Source of the DNA: Campylobacteraceae bacterium
Lineage (GTDB): Bacteria; Campylobacterota; Campylobacteria; Campylobacterales; JALSKU01
DNA: 15,290 bases
Assembly (NCBI GenBank): GCA_015488975.1
Contig: WFMT01000207.1
Location: forward strand, 1 to 15,290
Direction of reading: 5' to 3'
Shown: positions 7,668-14,728 of the stretch, one piece after another
How the letters are laid out: each line of letters begins with the position of its first letter
Numbering within the stretch: the first letter of the stretch is position 1
Notes under the pieces: generated by a model
What the model was told of the DNA's origin: nothing
What the model saw: the letters and a program-made list of their open reading frames with translations, nothing else
Database searches by the model: none
Position numbers and translations under genes: made by a program

Positions 7668-9728
7668 TTAGCAATCAACTCTATTTTTACATTTTATGCA
7701 CTCTAAAATCTCTTTTTTTCGATAAGTTCTTTTTGCCATCATGCCACCACATTTTTCACATTTTTCTTCTGTCGGCAAGTATGTAGAGACAAATTTACAT
7801 TTTGGATAATTTGAACACCCGTAAAATTTACCTCGCCTTGAGCTTCTTTCTATGATATCGCCACCACATTCAGGACATTTGATGCCTATTTTAACCAACT
7901 CTTTTTTCTTTTTTGCTATATTCTTAGTGTATTTACATTTTGGAAAGGCACTGCAAGAGATAAATTCACCAAATCTACCCTGCCTTCTAACAAGCTCACT
8001 TCCACACTCAGGACACATCTCACCTGTGGGAATAATCACTTTTTGGCTTTTTATCTCTTTTTTACCTTTTTCTATCTCTTTGATAAAAGGTTCATAAAAT
8101 GTCCATAGAACTTGCTGCCAATCCTTTTCACCGATTGCTACTTTATCGAGGGTTTCTTCCATATTCGCAGTAAAAGAGCTATCAACTATATTACTAAAGT
8201 GCTTTTCAAGCAATTCTATAACTTTAAAAGCCATTTCATCAGGAATCAATTGTTTTTTCTCTATCTGTATATATTTTCTTGCTGCAAGAATTGATATAGT
8301 AGGAGCGTAAGTAGATGGTCTTCCTATGCCTAAGGATTCTAACTTTTTGATAAGACTTGCTTCTGAATACCTTGAAGGTGGTTCTGTAAAGTGCTCGATA
8401 GCATCAAGCTTACTAAGTTCAATACTTTTATCAACCTCAAGAGTCGGCAAAAGTTTATCTTTTTCTTTGTATCCGGTGACTTTATAAAATCCATCAAATT
8501 TCAATATTCTACCACTTGCTTTGAATTTTGAAGATTTACTTGCAAATATGATATTTTGGATTTGAAAAACCGCATCTTTCATTTGTGTTGCAAGAAATCT
8601 ATTGTAAATAAGTGTATAAAGTCGCAATTCATCATTTTTAAGATAATCTTTTGCAATCTTTGGTGTAAAATCCAAATTTGTAGGCCTTATTGCCTCATGA
8701 GCTTCTTGTGCTCCTTTTGATTTGGTGGTATAATTTTTAATCTTAGGACTTAGATACTCTTTTCCATAAGTCTCTTCAATGATTTTTCTATTTGCGCTGA
8801 TAGCCTCTTTAGCTATATTTAAAGAGTCTGTTCTCATGTAGGTTATAACTCCCATATTCCCTTTATGAGTCATAACTCCTTCATACAATGTTTGAGCTAT
8901 CATCATAGTTTTTTTAGGAGAATAGCCAAGAATATTTGAAGAAGCTTGCTGCAAGGATGAAGTCATAAAAGGAGGAGGAGTTGATGTTTTTCGTTCTTTA
9001 GTTTCAATTTTTTCTACTAAAAATTCTTCATCTTTTAACAAATTTTGTATATATCTTGCTCTATCACCGTTTGTAATAGTCATTTTGCTAATTTTTTCTT
9101 TTTCAAATTCAACTATATTGGCTTCTATTTGTTTATTAAAAAGCGCTTCGATACTCCAGTATTCTTGAGGTATAAAAGCCTTTATTTCCCTTTCTCTATC
9201 AACTATTATTTTTAAAGCCGAGCTTTGGACTCTGCCTGCGCTTAATCCTTTTTGTATTTTTGAAGCAAGTAAGGGAGAGAGTTTGTATCCGACTATCCTA
9301 TCAAGTAATCTTCTTGCCTGTTGAGCATTAAAATTATTTATATCTATTGTTCTTGGATTATCCAAAGCTTTTTGAATTGCATTTTTTGTAATTTCATGAA
9401 AAACTATACGAGGCAGTGAATCTGGTTTTTTACCTATGGCTTTTGCAATATGATACCCTATGGCCTCACCCTCTCTATCCTCATCAGTTGCTATATATAT
9501 AATATCACTTTTTTTAGCTAAATCTTTTATCTCTTTAACCGTTTTTGAGTGCTCTTTACTCACTCTATATTCTGGCTTAAAGGTATTTTCTTCTATCTTA
9601 ATACCAAATGAGCTCTTTGGAAGATCTCTTATATGCCCTTTACTGGCAATAACAGTATAGTCTTTCCCTAAAAAATTCTTTATCGTTCTAGCTTTAGCTG
9701 GCGATTCGACTATGATTAGATTTTTCAA
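7668..9728 (-). CDS. topA: DNA topoisomerase I
   Basis: TopA is the type IA topoisomerase that relaxes negative supercoils by cutting one strand through a tyrosine-DNA link. The 686-residue product has the N-terminal TOPRIM domain (ESPAKARTIKNFL, then TDEDREGE at 81-88 with the acidic metal-binding residues), the catalytic Tyr297 in TYMRTDS, and a basic core with LGIGRPSTYAP. The C-terminus has three four-cysteine zinc ribbons in about the last 110 residues (CPECG...CSAFPKC, CPECG...CSNYPKC, CEKCG...CIKC), followed by a terminal extra Cys. The start is a TTG at 9728, supported by AGGAGA at 9733-9738 and by the N-terminus KNLIIVESPAKA. It is the first gene of the operon topA-phosphodiesterase-bioB-antiporter. 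Confidence 0.97.
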   Translation of the reverse strand: MKNLIIVESPAKARTIKNFLGKDYTVIASKGHIRDLPKSSFGIKIEENTFKPEYRVSKEHSKTVKEIKDLAKKSDIIYIATDEDREGEAIGYHIAKAIGKKPDSLPRIVFHEITKNAIQKALDNPRTIDINNFNAQQARRLLDRIVGYKLSPLLASKIQKGLSAGRVQSSALKIIVDREREIKAFIPQEYWSIEALFNKQIEANIVEFEKEKISKMTITNGDRARYIQNLLKDEEFLVEKIETKERKTSTPPPFMTSSLQQASSNILGYSPKKTMMIAQTLYEGVMTHKGNMGVITYMRTDSLNIAKEAISANRKIIEETYGKEYLSPKIKNYTTKSKGAQEAHEAIRPTNLDFTPKIAKDYLKNDELRLYTLIYNRFLATQMKDAVFQIQNIIFASKSSKFKASGRILKFDGFYKVTGYKEKDKLLPTLEVDKSIELSKLDAIEHFTEPPSRYSEASLIKKLESLGIGRPSTYAPTISILAARKYIQIEKKQLIPDEMAFKVIELLEKHFSNIVDSSFTANMEETLDKVAIGEKDWQQVLWTFYEPFIKEIEKGKKEIKSQKVIIPTGEMCPECGSELVRRQGRFGEFISCSAFPKCKYTKNIAKKKKELVKIGIKCPECGGDIIERSSRRGKFYGCSNYPKCKFVSTYLPTEEKCEKCGGMMAKRTYRKKEILECIKCKNRVDC

Positions 9729-9738
9729 TATTTCTCCT

Positions 9739-9766
9739 GTATGAAATTACTTTTTAGTATGAAATT
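9739..9766. repeat. 10-bp direct repeat upstream of topA
   Basis: GTATGAAATT (plus strand) occurs at 9739-9748 and 9757-9766, 18 bp apart from start to start. One copy overlaps the predicted topA -10 box and transcription start; the other lies between there and the topA ribosome binding site. It could be a binding site for a regulator or a chance duplication in AT-rich sequence; both copies are exact. Confidence 0.5.
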
Positions 9767-9792
9767 GTATCGAATGAGAATACTAAATGCAA
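9764..9792 (-). promoter_or_regulatory. topA operon promoter
   Basis: On the minus strand TTGCAT (9787-9792) and TACAAT (9764-9769) are separated by exactly 17 bp, a good sigma-70 match. Transcription would begin near 9757, about 28 bases before the topA start codon. The -35 box and spacer overlap the stop codon and last codons of the upstream RAYT-like gene, so topA has its own promoter even though it lies in line with the glmM-lspA transcription unit. Confidence 0.65.
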
Positions 9793-10583
9793 ATAATTGT
9801 TGATTTTTTTTCTTTTAGAAGCTTTTTTATGGAATTAGAAACTGTTGCTTGAGAGATATTTAGATGAGAGGCTATTTGTTGCTGCGTATAGCCATCAGTA
9901 TAAGCTTCGTAAATCTTTTTATCTCTATCTTTTTTTGTAAATATGTTATTGAAATAACTTTCTATATTTTTATATTGTTTTAAATTTGAAATATTTTTTT
10001 GATACTTGACAACTTTTTGTAACTCTTCGATAATATCATCTAATGATTTTTCTATAACAGAAGAAGCAAAAAACTTATCTATCTCATCTTTGGTAGCATA
10101 TTTTTTAAATACAAAAGATTGTCTTAAGCACTCATAAGGCTCATCTAAATTGGCAAAAGATCTATAGCTTGAGTACTTATAATCTCCCAACTTATCGGCT
10201 AAGTGGTATTGTACAGGATGCTGTTCCATATATAATACAAGTACTGGAAGATAAGATCTGTTTAAAATATACCACGATTGATATCTTCCTTGCCAAAGAT
10301 GACCGGAGCGATTATATTTTTTATTAAAAAAAACAGCATAATTTGAATTGACATATCTAATTGCTAAAGATATATTTGTATCTTTAGTTTCAATAAGCAG
10401 ATAATAGTGATCATGTAAAAAGCAGTAAGCATGGACACTAAAATTATAAAGTTTTACGCTTGCACACAGAATTTCTAAGAATTTTGTATAATCTTCATCT
10501 TCATAAAAAATTTTTCTATTTGCCACACCTCTGTTGATAACAAGGTGATATCCTGCAGCATCTACTCTTGATTTTCTAGGCAT
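9783..10583 (-). CDS. RAYT-like (REP-associated tyrosine) Y1 transposase-family protein with C-terminal helix-turn-helix
   Basis: The 266-residue product belongs to the IS200-like Y1 transposase superfamily, RAYT branch: MPRKSR at the start, RGVANRKIFYEDEDYTKFLEIL, HAYCFLHDHYYLLIET, SGHLWQGRYQSW, LYMEQHPV and DYKYSSYRSF align with the usual family blocks. The C-terminus (about 228-256, TDGYTQQQIASHLNISQATVSN) is a helix-turn-helix seen in one RAYT subgroup. Oddly, the metal-binding HUH motif, usually NHVHLL, reads DHYYLL (59-63), so the second histidine is Tyr61; His57 two residues upstream might substitute. Tyr118 in LYMEQHPV is in the place of the nucleophile. The ATG at 10583 is preceded by AAGGAG (10588-10593), while a TTG at 10610 would overlap lspA. 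No inverted repeats or target duplications flank it, so it is a single-copy-style gene, possibly domesticated. Confidence 0.8.
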   Translation of the reverse strand: MPRKSRVDAAGYHLVINRGVANRKIFYEDEDYTKFLEILCASVKLYNFSVHAYCFLHDHYYLLIETKDTNISLAIRYVNSNYAVFFNKKYNRSGHLWQGRYQSWYILNRSYLPVLVLYMEQHPVQYHLADKLGDYKYSSYRSFANLDEPYECLRQSFVFKKYATKDEIDKFFASSVIEKSLDDIIEELQKVVKYQKNISNLKQYKNIESYFNNIFTKKDRDKKIYEAYTDGYTQQQIASHLNISQATVSNSIKKLLKEKKSTIICI

Positions 10584-10599
10584 ATTTCTCCTTCTGTGA

Positions 10600-11049
10600 T
10601 CAAGATACAACTTTACTGGATTTAAAAGCTATGTAAAGAATCATTATAACACTTAAATCTATCATTACATCTGCGAAATTAAATATTGCAAAATCAAATC
10701 CACAATGCCAATAAACATAATCCACAACTCCTCCATGGATAAATCTATCATATATATTGCTACAACCCGCTCCCAAAAGTATCCCAAGAGGCAATGCATA
10801 TTTTTTAAAAATATCTCTTTTAAAAACAAGATATATCAAAACAGATAATATTAATACTACTTGAATATATTTTAAATATTGTCCAAAAAATGAAAGCATT
10901 GAAAAAGCTATGCCTTTATTTAGTGTCAACACAAGAGATATACAATGACTAAAATAATTAAACCCATCCAAAAAAAGCAATTTAATGTTTTGGTCAATTA
11001 TAAAAACACCCAAAAATGACAAAGAAAAGATCCAAAGAGATTTAATCAC
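10600..11049 (-). CDS. lspA: Lipoprotein signal peptidase (signal peptidase II)
   Basis: LspA is the inner-membrane aspartyl protease that cleaves the signal peptide from diacylglyceryl-prolipoproteins. The 149-residue product has four hydrophobic segments and all conserved motifs: IDQNIK at 18-23, NKGIAFS at 44-50, Asn98 and DR at 101-102 in SNIYDR, and the catalytic pair Asp110 (GGVVDYV) and Asp127 (FNFADV). The start is GTG at 11049, overlapping the 3' end of glmM by 8 bp; no strong Shine-Dalgarno is visible, which suggests coupling to glmM translation. glmM-lspA adjacency is conserved in Campylobacter as I recall. The RAYT-like gene follows after 16 bp. Confidence 0.96.
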   Translation of the reverse strand: MIKSLWIFSLSFLGVFIIDQNIKLLFLDGFNYFSHCISLVLTLNKGIAFSMLSFFGQYLKYIQVVLILSVLIYLVFKRDIFKKYALPLGILLGAGCSNIYDRFIHGGVVDYVYWHCGFDFAIFNFADVMIDLSVIMILYIAFKSSKVVS

Positions 11050-12382
11050 TCAAAGCCCGCTTTAAAAAAGTTTTAAGATTTTCCATCTCTGTTTGTAATA
11101 TTTGAATATCTTCACCCTCCAATAATACCCTAAGTAAATTTTCTGTACCTGAATATCGTATCAAGGTTCTTATGCCTAAATTTTCCAATCTTTCTATAAA
11201 TTCGTTATATCCTTCTATTTTATCAAGCGGTTTTTTGTGAGCTACTGGAATATTTTCTAAAAATTGAGGATACAAATCAAAGATATCAAATGCTTCACTT
11301 GTCTTTTTTTGACTTTTTATAACAAATGCTATCACTTGAAGTGCGCTCGCCAATGCATCACCTGTTTTAGCATAATCACTCAGTATGATATGCCCACTTT
11401 GCTCGCCTCCAAAATTTAAATCCTTCTTTTGTAAAACTTCTAAAACATTCTTGTCTCCAACATCGCATCTAAAAAGGGATATATCTTTTTTAAGCAGGTA
11501 ATCCTCCAGAGCCTGATTGCTCATTACAGTAGCAGAAATCGCATTATTTAGCAGTTTATTTTCTGTTTTTAGATAAAAAGCCAAAGCGCCGATAAGTTTA
11601 TCGCCATCTATAGTTTTTCCTGTTTCATCCACTACTACTAGTCTGTCTGCATCTCCATCAAGTCCAAAGCCTATATCTGCTCTTACTTTAACGACTTCTT
11701 GGCTTAGAGCCTGTGGATGCAATGCACCACAAGATTGATTTATATTGCTACCATTTGGTTCGTTATTAATGACTATAACATCAGCACCAAGTTCAGCAAA
11801 TATAGTAGGTGCAACTTTATAAGCAGCTCCGTTTGCAGTATCTATAACTACTCTTATGCCATTTAGTGTCAAGTCTTTTGGAAAAGAATTTTTTATGTGA
11901 ACTATATATCTTCCTATAACATCATCAATTCTTTTTGAAGTTCCAATATCCAAAGAAATTTTTTGATTTTCTCGTATAAGCTTATCATCAAAGTATATTT
12001 TTTCAATATTTTTTTCGATACTAACACTTAGCTTGTTCCCTTTTTTGTCGAAAAATTTAACACCATTATCATAGTAAGGGTTGTGAGAAGCACTTATCAT
12101 AATACCCGCATCGCATCTCATGTTTTCAGTTAAAAAGGCGATAGCAGGAGTTGGCATCGGTCCAATTTGTATGACATTATAGCCAACTGCGGTTAAACCT
12201 GAAACGATAGCATTTTCTATCATGTAACCGCTTCTTCTTGTATCTTTTCCTACTATGATACGATTTGTTATAGATTCTTTTCTAAAATAAATTCCAACTG
12301 CCATAGCAAGTCTCATAGCAGTCATAGCATCAAGTTTTTTTCCAGCCTTGCCTCTTACTCCATCTGTTCCAAATAATTCCAT
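11042..12382 (-). CDS. glmM: Phosphoglucosamine mutase
   Basis: GlmM converts glucosamine-6-phosphate to glucosamine-1-phosphate, feeding UDP-GlcNAc for peptidoglycan and LPS or lipooligosaccharide. From the ATG at 12382 the protein has 446 residues, the normal length. It shows ELFGTDGVRG at the start, the phosphoserine site Ser99 in ISASHNPYYDNG, the Mg2+ loop DGDADR at 242-247 and the C-terminal phosphate-binding RYSGTENLLR. I chose the ATG at 12382 over the adjacent TTG at 12385 because AGAGGA (12389-12394) is then six bases away. That ribosome binding site lies inside a perfect palindrome (12384-12414). The gene follows the yeiH-type gene by 39 bp and leads into lspA. Confidence 0.97.
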   Translation of the reverse strand: MELFGTDGVRGKAGKKLDAMTAMRLAMAVGIYFRKESITNRIIVGKDTRRSGYMIENAIVSGLTAVGYNVIQIGPMPTPAIAFLTENMRCDAGIMISASHNPYYDNGVKFFDKKGNKLSVSIEKNIEKIYFDDKLIRENQKISLDIGTSKRIDDVIGRYIVHIKNSFPKDLTLNGIRVVIDTANGAAYKVAPTIFAELGADVIVINNEPNGSNINQSCGALHPQALSQEVVKVRADIGFGLDGDADRLVVVDETGKTIDGDKLIGALAFYLKTENKLLNNAISATVMSNQALEDYLLKKDISLFRCDVGDKNVLEVLQKKDLNFGGEQSGHIILSDYAKTGDALASALQVIAFVIKSQKKTSEAFDIFDLYPQFLENIPVAHKKPLDKIEGYNEFIERLENLGIRTLIRYSGTENLLRVLLEGEDIQILQTEMENLKTFLKRALSD

Positions 12383-12383
12383 C

Positions 12384-12414
12384 AAATATCCTCTTATAAT
12401 ATAAGAGGATATTT
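12384..12414. promoter_or_regulatory. perfect 31-nt palindrome over the glmM ribosome binding site
   Basis: The arms AAATATCCTCTTATA (12384-12398) and TATAAGAGGATATTT (12400-12414) are exact reverse complements around a single central A at 12399. It fills 31 of the 39 bases between the yeiH-type stop and the glmM ATG. In RNA read from the minus strand it would fold into a long hairpin whose 3' arm contains the AGAGGA Shine-Dalgarno. There is no U-tract beyond the stem, so it is not a standard terminator. It could be a DNA operator, an RNA element limiting glmM translation, or a processing site. Confidence 0.75.
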
Positions 12415-12421
12415 TACCATA

Positions 12422-13456
12422 TTAAAAATTCAAAGCAAATTTAACGATATAAAAACCGCCAAAAATAAGCCATATAAATAAAATAGTTCCCAAATATATT
12501 GGTTTCCAACCTACAGTCTTAAATTTACTTATACTAGTCTCCATACCCATTGCTGTCATAGCCATAGTAAGGGCAAATGTATCTATTTTATTTATATCAG
12601 AAACCAATGGATGAGGCAATAGATTTAAAGAGTTAAATCCTGCCATAACTATAAAGAATATAGCAAACCAAGGTATAGTTATCTTTGCTTTTTCTCCTTT
12701 TTCAAGTTTACTTTTCCCTGTTTTTGCAAGCCAAAAGCCAAGTATCAATAAAAAAGGAGCAATCATCATAACCCTGATCATTTTAACAATAACTGCATAT
12801 TTTGCCGTCTCAGCACTAACAGCATTACCAGCAGCCACAACATGAGCTACCTCATGAATAGTACCGCCTATATATATCCCCATATCTTTTAAGTTAAGAG
12901 GTATCAAACCCTCTTTATAAAGATAAGGATACAAAAACATTGCAGTTGTACCAAATATAATAACCGTACCGACCGCAATAGCACTTTTATAAGGCTCTGC
13001 TTTGATTACAGGTTCTGTCGCTAAAACTGCCGCCGCGCCGCATATAGAGCTGCCTGCTGTAACGAGGATGGTTGTATCTCTGTCTAATTTCAGTATTTTT
13101 GTACCTACAATGTATCCTATAATAAAAGTTAAAGTTACGACTGAAACACTTGTTATGATTCCTGGGATCCCAACTTGCTCAATATTTTGAAAAGTTAGTC
13201 TAAAACCATAAAATATAATAGCCGCTCTAAGTATTACTTTCATTGAAAACTGAATACCTGGGACCCACTCTTCAGGTAGTTTGTTTCTAAGTGTATTTGC
13301 ATATATAATACCAAGGACAATACCGATTATCAAAGGACTTATGCCAATATTCTTAAAAATCGGCATTTCCGCAAAATATGATGCAGATGCCGCAAAAAGT
13401 GCAACAAATAAAATACCGCTTAGGGTGTGTGCTCTGTTTTCTTTACTAAATGCCAT
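12422..13456 (-). CDS. YeiH/UPF0324-family membrane transporter (putative sulfate exporter family)
   Basis: The 344-residue product has about ten hydrophobic helices and matches the YeiH (UPF0324, putative sulfate exporter) family. The clearest blocks are the FGFRLTFQNI-like segment (FYGFRLTFQNIEQVG), TAGSSICGAAAVLATEPVI, GGTIHEVAHVVAAGNA and the C-terminal MAMTAMGMETSISKFKTVGWKP. The E. coli homologue is linked to the LysR-type regulator YeiE and to sulfite or sulfur-compound handling; the real substrate here is unproven. The ATG at 13456 has AGGAGA (13461-13466) four bases upstream. A well-formed promoter lies at 13483-13511. It is divergent from a LysR-type regulator and lies 39 bp upstream of glmM on the same strand, so read-through into glmM is possible. 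Confidence 0.88.
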   Translation of the reverse strand: MAFSKENRAHTLSGILFVALFAASASYFAEMPIFKNIGISPLIIGIVLGIIYANTLRNKLPEEWVPGIQFSMKVILRAAIIFYGFRLTFQNIEQVGIPGIITSVSVVTLTFIIGYIVGTKILKLDRDTTILVTAGSSICGAAAVLATEPVIKAEPYKSAIAVGTVIIFGTTAMFLYPYLYKEGLIPLNLKDMGIYIGGTIHEVAHVVAAGNAVSAETAKYAVIVKMIRVMMIAPFLLILGFWLAKTGKSKLEKGEKAKITIPWFAIFFIVMAGFNSLNLLPHPLVSDINKIDTFALTMAMTAMGMETSISKFKTVGWKPIYLGTILFIWLIFGGFYIVKFALNF

Positions 13457-13471
13457 TTTCTCTCCTAAAAT

Positions 13472-13488
13472 TATAATGCGGTATTATA
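13472..13488. promoter_or_regulatory. inverted repeat over the yeiH-type -10/start region (candidate operator)
   Basis: TATAAT and ATTATA (13472-13477 and 13483-13488) form a 6-bp inverted repeat around GCGGT; it contains a T-N11-A arrangement as in LysR-type boxes (T13474, A13486). It overlaps the predicted -10 box and start site of the yeiH-type gene. The sequence is so AT-rich that chance is a serious alternative. Confidence 0.3.
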
Positions 13489-13511
13489 TAACTTTTATAT
13501 TTATATGTAAA
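13483..13511 (-). promoter_or_regulatory. promoter of the yeiH-type gene
   Basis: On the minus strand TTTACA (13506-13511) and TATAAT (13483-13488) are 17 bp apart, a near-consensus sigma-70 promoter. The start site would be near 13476, about 20 bases before the ATG at 13456. Confidence 0.65.
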
Positions 13512-13523
13512 ATTAATAAAATT

Positions 13524-13532
13524 TGATATAAT
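13524..13532 (+). promoter_or_regulatory. candidate -10 of the LysR-type regulator gene
   Basis: TGATATAAT (13524-13532) is an extended -10 box on the plus strand, the same nine bases as in front of recA. No convincing -35 is present. It would give a leader of about 75 bases before the GTG at 13616. It lies about 12 bp beyond the -35 of the divergent gene, so one bound regulator could affect both. Confidence 0.5.
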
Positions 13533-13615
13533 CATTAAAAAAATCAATAAGCATAAAAATTATGAGGATTGAATTCTTTCAGCAGGCAAAGTTTTAGTGA
13601 AAAGGAGATTTACAG

Positions 13616-14497
13616 GTGAAGTTTAGAGAATTGGAAATTTTTTATGGATTGTGTGAAAATACACATGCAAGCAAACTTGCCAAAAAGATAGGCATAAGCC
13701 AGTCAGCTATTTCACTGTCTATAAAATCGTTAGAAAAAAAACTTGGAGAAACACTGTTTGACAGAGTTGGCAAAAAGTTAATACTAAATGAAAGAGGCAA
13801 AGAGTTTAAAGATGACACTTATAGACATTTTATTGCTCTAAAAAATTCAAAAGATTTGTTCAAGCAGGATCAAGTAAAAGGAAAACTTCAGGTTAGTGCA
13901 AGCAAGACAATAGGTGATTATATCTTGCCTCATATAATTTTTGACTTCTTGCAACAATACCCTGAAGTTAGCATCACCAGTTCAACTTGTAACTCACAAA
14001 ATATAGCTCAAATGGTTGTTGATGGAGTTGTAAGTGTTGGAATAATAGAAGCAAATATATATCACAAGGAATTAATAAGTCAAAAAATTGGCGGGGATGA
14101 GCTAATAATCGTTACTAAAGATGAAAATTTATCTAAACAAGAATGCTACATAGATAAACTTTTTGATAAAGTGTGGCTACTTAGAGAAGAAGGATCCGGT
14201 ACGAGAGATATGTTTTTAAATACTCTTGGCAATCTATCTTATGAAATTAACCAATTTTTAGAACTTTCAAGTTTCGAGAGCATAAAAAATATACTTTTGA
14301 AAAATGCCAAAGCCATAACTTGTATATCACGAGTATGCGTAGAAAATGAATTGAAAAATAGTGAGTTATTTGAAGTAAAATTAAAAAATATAGACTTTAA
14401 AAGAGATTTTTTTCTAATTTACCATAAAAATAAATATAAAAATAAATTATTTATGACATTTAAAGAGTTTTCTCTTAAATATTTTATTGACACTTAA
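13616..14497 (+). CDS. LysR-type transcriptional regulator (YeiE-like by context)
   Basis: The 293-residue product has the N-terminal winged helix-turn-helix of LysR regulators (about 2-60: FRELEIFYGLCE, ASKLAKKIGISQSAISLSIKSLEKKLG, LFDRVGKKLILNERG) and a C-terminal periplasmic-binding-protein-like effector domain from about 85 (GKLQVSASKTIGDYILPHII). GEEGSGTRDMF-like sequence (REEGSGTRDMFLNTL, about 190) is typical of the YeiE/CysB-like branch that binds sulfur or nitrogen oxyanion-type effectors. The start is GTG at 13616, with AAAGGAG (13601-13607) eight bases upstream. It is divergent from the yeiH-type transporter gene across 159 bp, as yeiE is to yeiH in E. coli, so it probably regulates that gene and itself. 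The effector is not known from sequence; sulfite would be the analogy. Confidence 0.9.
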   Translation: MKFRELEIFYGLCENTHASKLAKKIGISQSAISLSIKSLEKKLGETLFDRVGKKLILNERGKEFKDDTYRHFIALKNSKDLFKQDQVKGKLQVSASKTIGDYILPHIIFDFLQQYPEVSITSSTCNSQNIAQMVVDGVVSVGIIEANIYHKELISQKIGGDELIIVTKDENLSKQECYIDKLFDKVWLLREEGSGTRDMFLNTLGNLSYEINQFLELSSFESIKNILLKNAKAITCISRVCVENELKNSELFEVKLKNIDFKRDFFLIYHKNKYKNKLFMTFKEFSLKYFIDT

Positions 14498-14515
14498 GCT
14501 CTATTTATATATAAT
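14487..14515 (+). promoter_or_regulatory. promoter of the tRNA cluster (perfect sigma-70 consensus)
   Basis: TTGACA (14487-14492) and TATAAT (14510-14515) are both exact consensus hexamers with the ideal 17-bp spacer. The -35 overlaps the last codons of the LysR-type gene. Transcription would start about 25 bases before the tRNA-Pro gene. Such a match is rare in Campylobacterota and fits a strong stable-RNA promoter. Confidence 0.85.
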
Positions 14516-14545
14516 TGCAAGCTCAAAATGAATTATGAGTTTTCA

Positions 14546-14623
14546 CGGGGTGTAGCGCAGTCTGGTTAGCGCACCTGGTTTGGGACCAGGGGGTCGAAAG
14601 TTCGAATCTTTTCACCCCGACCA
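14546..14623 (+). tRNA. tRNA-Pro (anticodon TGG)
   Basis: The acceptor strands CGGGGTG and CACCCCG pair fully, and the CCA end is encoded (14621-14623). The anticodon stem CCTGG/CCAGG frames the loop TTTGGGA with TGG as anticodon, and the T-loop TTCGAAT is standard. It is the first gene of a five-tRNA cluster. Confidence 0.97.
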
Positions 14624-14642
14624 TCTTGTAATTTTAGATTAT

Positions 14643-14720
14643 GGTGGGTGTAGCTCAGTTGGTTAGAGCATCGGATTGTGGTTCCGAGGGTCGTGGGTTC
14701 GAGCCCCATTTCCCACCCCA
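14643..14720 (+). tRNA. tRNA-His (anticodon GTG)
   Basis: The anticodon loop TTGTGGT gives GTG. The extra 5' G (14643) facing C73 (14717) is the tRNA-His hallmark, and CCA is encoded. The acceptor stem GTGGGTG/TTCCCAC has a T-T mismatch at the sixth pair (14649 with 14711) and a G-T pair at the seventh, which is unusual for a functional tRNA. Confidence 0.93.
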
Positions 14721-14728
14721 TAGATTGA

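Noticed and set aside
9729..10599. Insertion sequence ends or target duplications around the RAYT-like gene
   Set aside because: Neither the 54 bp on the topA side nor the 16 bp on the lspA side has terminal hairpins or matching repeats, so no mobile element boundaries were called.
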